NCBI RefSeq assembly: GCF_003351105.1
Contig: NZ_NKRG01000006.1
Coordinates: 1-64,000, forward strand
DNA: 64,000 bases
Source of the DNA: Thermosipho africanus Ob7
Lineage (GTDB): Bacteria > Thermotogota > Thermotogae > Thermotogales > Fervidobacteriaceae
Direction of reading: 5' to 3'
Shown here: positions 56,076-62,947 of the stretch, piece by piece
How the letters are laid out: every line of letters starts with the position of its first letter
How positions within the stretch are numbered: position 1 is the stretch's first letter
The notes under the pieces: model-generated
What the model was told of the DNA's origin: nothing
Databases searched by the model: none
The model's input: only the letters and a program-made list of their open reading frames with translations
Position numbers and translations under genes: made by a program

Positions 56076-57462
56076 ATTATACTTTCTGAAATTAGAAGAG
56101 GTGAAGGTAAAATTTAGAATTTAAAGAAAGGCTTTCTGCTAAGAATATGGAATCTTTTTTGAAAACTGTTGTAGCATTTGCTAATGGTTCAGGCGGGAAG
56201 ATAATTTTTGGAATAAAAGATAAAACAAGAGAGATAGTTGGAATTTTGGAAGATGAAATTTTTTCTATGATGGATAGCATAACAAATATGATACACGATA
56301 AATGTTTCCCAACAATTATACCCGAAATATATATTGAAAATGTTTATAATAAAAAATGCTCGTGGTTGAAATTTACCCTGGATCACAAAAACCATATTAT
56401 TTGAAAGGTAAAACTAAGGAAGTATATATTAGAATTGGAGTCACAACAAGAAAAGCAAGTGAGGAGATAGTATGGTTGCTTGAGAGGCAAAAATTTAACA
56501 TATCTTATGATGAAGATATAATCTATAATGCAAGCTATAATGAGAAGGAATTTTCTAGTCTAAAAAAAGATTTTTAAAACTTAACAGGTAAAAAGTTGAC
56601 AAAGTCCGATTTATATAATCTAAAAATATTGAAGAATATAAGGCAAAGAGATTATTTAACAGTGGGCGGGGCACTGTTAAGTGGTAAAGATAATCTTTTT
56701 GGTTATGCCAAGATTAGCTATGCAAGATTTAAAGGAATTAGCTTATCCACAAAGGAATTTATTGATCAAAAAGAGTATTCTGGACCTCTTTACAAAAAAG
56801 TTGAAAGTGCATTTAATTTTGCTATAGAGCACATTGAAAAAAGAGGAGAGATAAAAGGGTTAAAAAGAGAAGATAGTTATATTGTTCCAATTGAAGCAAT
56901 CAGAGAAGCTTTAGTGAATGCTGTTGTTCATAGGGACTATTCGATTAAAGGATCAGATATCAAACTTGCAATTTTTGATGATAGAGTTGAAATAACTTCT
57001 CCGGGTGGACTTCCTGTGAATCTAAGTGTTGATCTTATTCTGCAAGGTCTCTCAGAAATTAGAAATAGAGTTATTGCAAGATTTTTTAAAGAAATAGGTT
57101 AAGTTGAACAGTAGGGAACGGGAATAAAGAGAATTGTGGAATTATGTAAGGCAAGAAATTTAAAAGAACCAGAATTTATTGGTGACGGAGCATTTTTTTA
57201 AGTAATAATTTACAAAGTGCCGGATAGTGCCGGGTATGAAAATAAAATCTTGGATTTTCTTTATAAGAATGGTAAGATTACTAGAGTTGATGTTGAACAA
57301 CTCTTTAATGTAAAAGAAAGAAGAGCAAGATATATTTTGAAAAATATGGTAGATAAAGGTATATTAAAAAGAAAAGGGAAAGGCTCTAAAGTTTATTATG
57401 AATTAAATAAAGACAGAGACTTTTTCATCATGATCCAGCGCAGGAGACTCCATCTTCTTTAA
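56076..57462 (+). pseudogene. Broken AlbA_2/HATPase_c_4 transcriptional-regulator-like gene
   Basis: Pieces in order: LSEIRRGEG then LEFKERLS...SFLKTVVAFANGSGGKIIFGI (AlbA_2 domain), then MLVVEIYPGSQKPYYLKG and VYIRIGVTTRKAS. Next comes VGGALLSGK...IPIEAIREALVNAVVHRDYSIKGSDIKLAIFDDRVEITSPGGLP (HATPase_c_4 domain). After that come GTGIKRIVELCKA and a winged-helix tail NGKITRVDVEQLFNVKERRARYIL. Lesions: one-base losses in A runs near 56110 and 56355, and stops at 56575, 57100, 57112 and 57199. This family (often misnamed RecG-like) is thought to be a DNA-binding regulator. The 3' end meets the IscB element. Confidence 0.85.
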
Positions 57463-57478
57463 GATGGAGAGTAATGCG

Positions 57479-58493
57479 CTAATCCTTCCTTTCTAACATT
57501 AGTGTTTTTGCTTTTTCTAAAAGTTTTAGGTTTGACCACTTAACTGATGAGTGAATTTTTTCTCCACTTAATGAACGCATATCAAAGTATCCAGAGATTC
57601 TTAACCCGTAGATTATACCAATTTGATTTTTATATCTTACTTTGTCGAATCTTCTAAACCCTCTAACTTCCTTTACAGTATTTGATGGTCTAATCCCCCC
57701 TTTGATTGGATTAGCTTTGTGTAATGACCTGTTTTGTCTTCTAAAAAATTTTCCAAAGTACCATTCAGTGGAATTTTAATCTTACATTCATGCAAGGCTT
57801 TGTGTTCTTCTGCAGTTAATACTATTAAATTAGAGGGATTATCAGTACCACCTTTACTTCTTGGAATAATATGATGGACTTCAAGTATGCCTTTTTTACC
57901 TGACAGTTCTGATTTATATCCTGCGCACCACAAACAGTATTCTCTTACATCACTAAAACTTTTTTGTGGGCCTTCTTGATATTGAATACCTTCTACGTCA
58001 GGATTAACTATTTTGTGTGTACCAAATGGTGCTATTTCAATTACAATTTTTGTAACTGGCAGTATCTTGGCTATTAAATTAACCAGTCTGATGTGTGTAT
58101 TAACCTTCCATTGAACACTTGGCGCAAGCCATCCTTTGTATCGACGCCTGTTCAAAAATCTTGGTTTTCTATATCTTCTTTTGCGGTACCTTCTGTTTCT
58201 TCTATACTCTCTTCTCTCTAAAAGCAATTTCTTTATATCTTGTCGTAGTTCTACTTCCATACTGAGTAGTTCTTGTTTTTCTGTTATTGCTGAAATACCA
58301 ACTGTTTTTGATCCAATGTCTATTCCGACAGTAACAGGTTGTGTGTATGTCGTTGTGTCATACACAACAACTGAATTGTAAATGGGTCTCTTCTAACAAC
58401 TTTAGCAAGCCCTTGTTTTAGTAGTCTTCTTACCTTACCATGCCTTTTTGTTGGCATTAATGTTTTACCATCCTTTGAAATAACATATACCAT
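57479..58493 (-). pseudogene. iscB: IscB RNA-guided nuclease, frameshifted and missing RuvC-III
   Basis: Reading minus from ATG 58493: a PLMP-like domain ([21 protein letters not shown]), then DPFTIQLL, where a frameshift near 58366 occurs. Next comes Ruv[17 protein letters not shown], an Arg-rich bridge helix (ERREYRRNRRYRKRRYRK), RuvC-II KIVIEIAPF, and a complete HNH domain CLWC...LEVHHIIPRSKGGTDNPSNLIVL. After KLIQSKGG a frameshift at the run of six G (57697-57702) leads to the normal IscB C-terminus RGFRRFDKV, ISGYFDMRSL, HSSVKWSNLKLL. The RuvC-III segment with its HxxDA motif is missing, about 100 residues. Nuclease activity could at most be single-strand nicking by HNH. Confidence 0.88.
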
Positions 58494-58740
58494 ATGCGGT
58501 AAGCTTCCTTTGAAGGAGTTAGGTGCTCATCCTTAATGTTAGACAGGCTTGTTATGTGCAGGTCACTGTCCTTACCACTCAGGACTGTTTAGACCCACAC
58601 GACAGAGCCTGGAACTTGAGCAGCATCTCAGGGTGTCATAACCTGTCTAGCGTAGCCCCGTCAACGTATTGCTGGTGGCTGAGAGTAGTTAACTAAAGCT
58701 TTTTACAAGCCTCCGCTTCTATAAGCGGCGGGTAGTTTAT
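58494..58740 (-). ncRNA. Omega-RNA (HEARO RNA) of the IscB element
   Basis: About 245 nt directly upstream of iscB on the same strand. It is markedly GC-richer than anything nearby and has no reading frame. It is full of short complementary pairs, for example GTCCTGAGTGG...GGACAGTGACC and CCCGCCGC...GCGGAGG. The location and structured character match HEARO/omega-RNA, which lies 5' of iscB and carries the guide at its 5' end near the element edge. The segment CCTGAGATGCTGCTCAAG next to CCAGGCTCTG is the conserved-looking core. A covariance search would settle it. Confidence 0.75.
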
Positions 58741-58787
58741 TTGTGACTATGTGACTGTTGTACAATTTTGTCTAAAGCTGTGACAAA
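58741..58787 (+). repeat. Long direct repeat, left copy (TGTGAC boxes)
   Basis: 47 bp with TTGTGACTATGTGAC at the left and TGTGACAAA at the right. It pairs with the 48-bp copy at 59985-60032. It lies between the IscB element edge and the stop of the Cdc6-like gene. Confidence 0.6.
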
Positions 58788-58788
58788 T

Positions 58789-59973
58789 TTAAAGAATTTC
58801 TACATAATATTTTATTTTTGATGGTAAATACAGTATTCCAGATTTTTCAAGTATAATACCTTCATCTTTCATTCTGTTTATATATGTATAAACAGTTTGA
58901 CGTTTTACCTTTTTTTCAAGTCTTTTGACAAGTGTAGTTCTATCTACTGGTTCTTTTGCAAGCTCTTTTAATATTGTTTTTTGTATATCTGTAAAAGACA
59001 ATGAATTATTAAGGTTTTGAGAGATTATTCTTCTTATCCCTTTTTTTACTAACTCTTTGGTAATTTTATTTTTATCTGTATTAAACAGTGCTACTTGCTG
59101 TGCTATCCATAGAGCATCCCTTGGATTTCCATCGCTGAAAGTTGCTATCTCATCTAGTGCATCCATTTCAAAGTAATCAGGGTATTCTTTTATTCTTTTT
59201 AAAATCATCTTTTTAATATCTTCTGCTTTTAACGGTTCAAGAAAGACCATATCTTTAAATATATTTTCTAAATTACCACTTTCATTCCATCTCATTCTAT
59301 CGTTTGAATATTCTCTGTATATAGAAAATGGCAGTGAAACAATTGTTATTATATTTTCTTTAAACAAAACACTTTTCAGAGAATCTAAAATATTTAAAAC
59401 TTCTTCTTTCTTTTCCTTATCTAACTCATCGACTATGATCAATACTTTGCCGTATTCTTCAATTAGCAAAGATAAGAGATTGTCAATGTGTTCTTTAACT
59501 GAATAAATATTAAACCTCTTTTTATTGTTTATTGATTTTTCATATGAAACGTTGGCAGCAAAATTAATTCCCCCACCGTATGAGGTATTGTAACTCATTT
59601 CGTTCAGTATAAAATCTCTTGCCTCAGTTGCTAATTTTCTAACCTTATTATTTTTTGAGTTTATCTGTAAAAGAGAAAGTTTGTATAGAAAATCACCTAT
59701 TATTACTTCCTTAGAGTCTTTTTCAGTTATTAGTATATATAGCCTTTTTGCATTTTCTGCATTAATAAAGTTTAATGTAGTTGTTTTTCCAACACCGGTT
59801 TCTCCGCATACTCCGAAGATACCCATAGGTTGAAAATATGCTATTTTATTTAAATGTTCAAGTTCTTTTTTTCTGTTTACTAAAAGCTCTTTGTCATCAA
59901 TAGGTTTGTCAAACAATGCTTCAACTATATATTTAAGTTTTTTATTTTCCAGATTGATCACCTCTAAAGTCAT
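58789..59973 (-). CDS. Cdc6/Orc1-like AAA+ ATPase with winged helix
   Basis: 394 aa. N-terminal AAA+ domain with Walker A GETGVGKTTT (57-66) and Walker B VLIIVDELDK (about 177-186), sensor region IITIVSLPFS, and a lid domain with GNPRDALWIA. The C-terminus is a winged helix (TLVKRLEKKVKRQTVYTYINRMKDEGIIL). This is the plan of archaeal Orc1/Cdc6 initiators and related bacterial ATPases of mobile elements. The ATG at 59973 overlaps an extended -10 (TGATATAAT, 59972-59980), so translation probably begins a few codons later near GAGGTGA, perhaps at a CTG or GTG. The gene is flanked on both sides by 47-48-bp direct repeats. Confidence 0.72.
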   Translation of the reverse strand: MTLEVINLENKKLKYIVEALFDKPIDDKELLVNRKKELEHLNKIAYFQPMGIFGVCGETGVGKTTTLNFINAENAKRLYILITEKDSKEVIIGDFLYKLSLLQINSKNNKVRKLATEARDFILNEMSYNTSYGGGINFAANVSYEKSINNKKRFNIYSVKEHIDNLLSLLIEEYGKVLIIVDELDKEKKEEVLNILDSLKSVLFKENIITIVSLPFSIYREYSNDRMRWNESGNLENIFKDMVFLEPLKAEDIKKMILKRIKEYPDYFEMDALDEIATFSDGNPRDALWIAQQVALFNTDKNKITKELVKKGIRRIISQNLNNSLSFTDIQKTILKELAKEPVDRTTLVKRLEKKVKRQTVYTYINRMKDEGIILEKSGILYLPSKIKYYVEIL

Positions 59974-59980
59974 TATATCA
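59972..59980 (-). promoter_or_regulatory. Extended -10 promoter of the Cdc6-like gene
   Basis: Minus strand TGATATAAT. The TGTGAC-box repeat begins 5 nt upstream and covers the -35 region, so a protein bound there would control this promoter. Confidence 0.5.
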
Positions 59981-59984
59981 TATT

Positions 59985-60032
59985 TTGTGACAATGTGACA
60001 ACTGTAGAAAATATGTATTTAGTTGTGACAAA
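59985..60032 (+). repeat. Long direct repeat, right copy (TGTGAC boxes)
   Basis: 48 bp with TTGTGACAATGTGAC at the left and TGTGACAAA at the right, matching 58741-58787 in order and orientation, with a diverged middle. Lies immediately upstream of the promoter of the Cdc6-like gene. Confidence 0.6.
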
Positions 60033-60113
60033 AGAAAAATTGTTTGATGGCTATGTCTTTGCTCAAAAGTTAATCTGGTCAATCTTGTAAGATGCCGAAA
60101 TCCAAAATCATTT

Positions 60114-61502
60114 TTACTCTTTAATAGCAAAAAATAACCATGCAGGAATTCCAACTATATTTTCATCTTTAAAAACTTTATCTTTAGTTATTAAAATTCC
60201 TTTTTTAAAAACTTTTTTCATGCCAAAATAATCAAATTTATTTATCTTATTTTGATATTTAACCTCAATGGGAATTAATTTTCCTTTGTAGTCAAAAACA
60301 AAATCAATTTCGTTACCGCGATCGGAATACCAAAAAAAGGGGCCGTGGTATAAGTTTAAACCATTATCAACTACGTCTTCATTTTTTAAAATGTGGTTAA
60401 GGGTTAACATTTCAATGCGTTGAGGCAGTCCTATTTCTTTGCCGGTCAAGTCGTAAATTACTAAATTTACAATATTGTCCAAAGGATAAATTTTCTTTTG
60501 TTTTTTTGGCTTTATAGTTTTTTTGGAAATATCTACAAAGAAAACAGTTGAAAAGATAAAACTGTATCCAAAATATCCAAAGTATTTTTGAACTGTATCA
60601 ACGCTTTCAAAAAGACCACTTAAATGTTCTTTCAAAGAATTCCAAGAAAACCGCTGACCTATTATATCTGGAATTTTTTTGAAAATTTCTATAATGTTCG
60701 TTCTTGATTTTATGTATTTTTCTGCATCTTCCAATACAAAATCTTTGTAAATTTTTCTTGTTAACTCACTAATTGTTCCAGTATCAAAAAATTCATCAAT
60801 AATTTTGGGAAAGCCACCACAATTTACATATTTTAGAAAATATTCTTGAATAAATGAGTATTTAAATTGTAATGTTTTTAATTCTTCTTCTGTCGAAGAT
60901 AAAATTTCTTCAATATCTTTTTTTTCAATTTCAACATTTAAGCTTTTTAAAAATTCTCTGAAAGTTATTGGAAGATAAACTAAATCTTTTCCATACCCCT
61001 TTCTTCCAGGAAGTCTTTCGCTTGAGCTTTTTAAATCGTATGCAGATGAACCTGTAAGAATTAGCAAAGAGTTATCCAAAATCCCAATATCTACCAAATA
61101 CTTTATTGAATATTGCCAATCTTCTATTGATGTTACTTCATCTAGAAAAATATATTTCATATCTTTTTTAGATGTATTGTACGTTTGAAAATAAACTTTG
61201 AGAATTTCTGTTAATTCATGTCTGCCTTTTAAACCATCACATGTTAGATAAAATATATTTAATGGATTTGTGTTATTTTCAATGAGTTTTTTTGTTAAAA
61301 GCTTTAAAAATGTAGTTTTTCCTATTTGCCTGGGACCTCTTAACGTGTATATACCAGGATTTGATAAATCTATTTCTCTAAATAATTTTTCTGGATAATA
61401 CTTGAATTTACTCTTTTCAAATGAAACTATGTGTTTATCGTTATAAACTTCATTTTTAAGTTTCCACCAGGGGTTCATTATGTATAAATCATCAAAATTC
61501 AT
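60114..61502 (-). CDS. AAA_14/DUF4143 ATP-binding protein
   Basis: A 462-aa protein of the widespread AAA_14 plus DUF4143 type. Walker A is GPRQIGKTTF (56-65) and Walker B is MKYIFLDEVTSIEDWQ, followed by LILTGSSAYDLK. The ERLPGRKG and LPITFREFL motifs are typical. The C-terminal part ends with a PD-(D/E)XK-like stretch, EIDFVFDYKGKLIPIEVKYQN. The function of the family is unsettled; members are common in mobile and defence regions. The frame opens 9 nt earlier, but AAGGGG lies 9 nt before ATG 61502. An extended -10 TGTTAGAAT is at 61539-61547, with 32-bp tandem repeats further upstream. Confidence 0.88.
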   Translation of the reverse strand: MNFDDLYIMNPWWKLKNEVYNDKHIVSFEKSKFKYYPEKLFREIDLSNPGIYTLRGPRQIGKTTFLKLLTKKLIENNTNPLNIFYLTCDGLKGRHELTEILKVYFQTYNTSKKDMKYIFLDEVTSIEDWQYSIKYLVDIGILDNSLLILTGSSAYDLKSSSERLPGRKGYGKDLVYLPITFREFLKSLNVEIEKKDIEEILSSTEEELKTLQFKYSFIQEYFLKYVNCGGFPKIIDEFFDTGTISELTRKIYKDFVLEDAEKYIKSRTNIIEIFKKIPDIIGQRFSWNSLKEHLSGLFESVDTVQKYFGYFGYSFIFSTVFFVDISKKTIKPKKQKKIYPLDNIVNLVIYDLTGKEIGLPQRIEMLTLNHILKNEDVVDNGLNLYHGPFFWYSDRGNEIDFVFDYKGKLIPIEVKYQNKINKFDYFGMKKVFKKGILITKDKVFKDENIVGIPAWLFFAIKE

Positions 61503-61538
61503 TTTAATCATCCCCTTTTTGTATTGTATTTCAATAAA

Positions 61539-61547
61539 ATTCTAACA
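61539..61547 (-). promoter_or_regulatory. Extended -10 promoter of the AAA_14 gene
   Basis: Minus strand TGTTAGAAT, about 37 nt upstream of the chosen ATG. The 32-bp tandem repeats start 26 nt further upstream. Confidence 0.45.
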
Positions 61548-61572
61548 CAAACTGTTCTGTTTTTTCGACCAC

Positions 61573-61636
61573 ATTCGATAAAAGCGCACGCTTTTGTCTA
61601 ATATATTCGATAAAAAACGACACTTTTGTTTAATAT
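61573..61636. repeat. Two tandem 32-bp repeats upstream of the AAA_14 gene
   Basis: Unit 1 (61573-61604) and unit 2 (61605-61636) both start ATTCGATAAAA and end CTTTTGT-TAATAT, with changes in the middle. A third, weaker echo (ACGATAAATTTTGAC) follows near 61660. The position suggests an operator or iteron-like array. Confidence 0.6.
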
Positions 61637-62066
61637 TTTTAGATGTTTCAACTATTGCTACGATAAATTTTGACATTTGCACTTTTTGTGAAATGAATAT
61701 ATCAAAATTTTCGTTGAGTGAATAAGTTATTCTAAAATTTGGCAATTTTAGTAGAAGAAGCTGTAGTGCTTTCTAGAAAAATTGAATAAAAAAGATGGAG
61801 TTTGAGAAATGGAATAAGAACGGGGTGTTATAATTAAAGGATATATTTGGTTTTAGATTTAAAATTAGTTAGTTTTTTTACCTTGTTAAAACTTTATAAC
61901 TTTTCAGATAAATCTCTTTCAAAAAATAGTTTCACCACTGATAAATATTCACAAGGTATATTAAGTATAGATACTTACAGGATGTATACAAAAATTAGGT
62001 AATATTTTTTATTTATGTTTCAAATTGACAAATCTTGTTTAAAAAAGCGCTTAAGGAGGATTTTTA
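61637..62066. other. Non-coding stretch with relic of a DUF234 gene end
   Basis: No intact gene. At 61872-61927 the sequence matches the 3' end of the DUF234 ATPase gene at 62930-62981 (about 80% by eye). The minus-strand reading is FFERDLSEKL-stop versus IFEGDLSENN-stop. A small minus-strand open frame at 61542-61745 spans the tandem repeats and is not credible. Confidence 0.5.
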
Positions 62067-62075
62067 TGGTATAAT
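62067..62075 (+). promoter_or_regulatory. Extended -10 promoter of the AbiE-type pair
   Basis: TGGTATAAT lies 18 nt before the ATG of the small partner gene. No matching -35 is seen. Confidence 0.5.
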
Positions 62076-62093
62076 AATATTGGAGATGGTATT

Positions 62094-62354
62094 ATGAATT
62101 TTATATGGGATTATTGTTTTGGAACAGAAACAATAATTAGAAAAATGGTATTGGGTAATCTTGAAGATTTTAGTGAGCTTCTAAATAAATATAAAGAAGA
62201 TGAGTTGAAGGAGATTTTTTTAAGCAATCTCCATAGGTTTAATGGTAAAGATAGAAGTTTTTGGAAAGTTATTTTGGAGGTTTCTAATGAAGAAATTAGA
62301 AGAAAATCAAAAGAAAGTTTTAGAAAAGATTTTGCGCTTAGAAATTTTCCATGA
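62094..62354 (+). CDS. Small partner (putative antitoxin) of the AbiEii-like toxin
   Basis: An 86-aa protein with an acidic, helical pattern (TETIIRKMVLGNLEDFSELLNKYKEDELKEIFLSNL, then RSFWKVILEVSNEEI). This is reminiscent of DUF6922-type proteins, which commonly precede AbiEii/AbiGii nucleotidyltransferases. It lacks the winged helix of the classical AbiEi antitoxin. It starts ATG behind GGAGATGG and overlaps the toxin gene by 68 nt in another frame, which indicates translational coupling. The antitoxin role is inferred from context. Confidence 0.65.
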   Translation: MNFIWDYCFGTETIIRKMVLGNLEDFSELLNKYKEDELKEIFLSNLHRFNGKDRSFWKVILEVSNEEIRRKSKESFRKDFALRNFP

Positions 62355-62904
62355 TTTTTACCTTGCAGGTGGAACTTGCCTTCTGTTAAAGTATGATCAT
62401 AGACCATCCCTTGATTTTGACTTCTTTCTTTTTCCAGATAAAGATTTTTCAAATGTATATGAAAACACAATATACAGTAAACTGAACGTAACATTTGTTT
62501 ATAAAGATCCTCAGACTCTTATATTTGAGTTAGATGATATTAAGATTTCGTTGTTTGAATATAAATACCCGCTTTTAAAGCAACCTGATAAAGTTGGAAA
62601 GCTTTATTTGGCAAGTGATGAAGATATTGCATGTATGAAAATGAGTGCTATAGCTCAAAGAGGACTAAAAAAAGATTTCTATGATCTTTGGTTTTTAATT
62701 AATATCCATAAATGGACTATCAAGGAGCTAGTTTCAATGCTTGAGACTAAGTATAAAGGATATAATCCTCTTATTTTTCTTAAAGCTTTAGTTTATTTTG
62801 AAGATGCAGAAAAAAATAAAGATTTTAGAGAAGTTGAAGAAAAGTGGGAGGATATAAAGAAATTTTTTAATGATTTTGTTAGGTCTTTTAGAGAATATAT
62901 TTAG
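62287..62904 (+). CDS. AbiEii/AbiGii-family nucleotidyltransferase toxin
   Basis: 205 aa. The nucleotidyltransferase motif is complete: LAGGTCLLLKYDHRPSLDFDFFL (GGT, then HR-S-DxD) at about 23-45. The later family motif DEDIACMKMSAIAQRGLKKDFYDLWFLI (K and D) is at about 115-142. AbiEii proteins modify tRNA or other RNA using NTPs and cause abortive infection unless checked by their partner. The frame is open 45 nt further upstream. TTGGAGG lies 6 nt before the ATG at 62287, so that start is chosen. Confidence 0.88.
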   Translation: MKKLEENQKKVLEKILRLEIFHDFYLAGGTCLLLKYDHRPSLDFDFFLFPDKDFSNVYENTIYSKLNVTFVYKDPQTLIFELDDIKISLFEYKYPLLKQPDKVGKLYLASDEDIACMKMSAIAQRGLKKDFYDLWFLINIHKWTIKELVSMLETKYKGYNPLIFLKALVYFEDAEKNKDFREVEEKWEDIKKFFNDFVRSFREYI

Positions 62905-62947
62905 TTTTAAATTTCAAAAATCGCTAGCTTTTTTACCTTGCTAAATC

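Larger units (their letters stand above)
57448..58740 (-). mobile_element. Decayed IscB (HEARO) element, IS200/IS605-like ends
   Basis: A unit with the omega-RNA region and iscB gene on the minus strand. At its 3' side is a perfect hairpin CTCCATCTT / AAGATGGAG (57448-57469). At the 5' side a hairpin CCGC-TTCTATAA-GCGG lies within ACTACCCGCC...GGCTTG (near 58707-58732). These resemble the subterminal hairpins of IS605-type elements, which lack terminal inverted repeats. No tnpA is present. The exact edges are uncertain by about 20 nt. Confidence 0.65.

Noticed and set aside
56596-57102. RecG-like helicase gene
   Set aside because: The segment is the HATPase_c_4 domain of AlbA_2-type regulators, which are often misannotated as RecG; no helicase motifs are present.
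61542-61745. 67-aa minus-strand open frame
   Set aside because: It spans the 32-bp tandem repeats and the promoter of the AAA_14 gene, has no ribosome site and no recognisable similarity.
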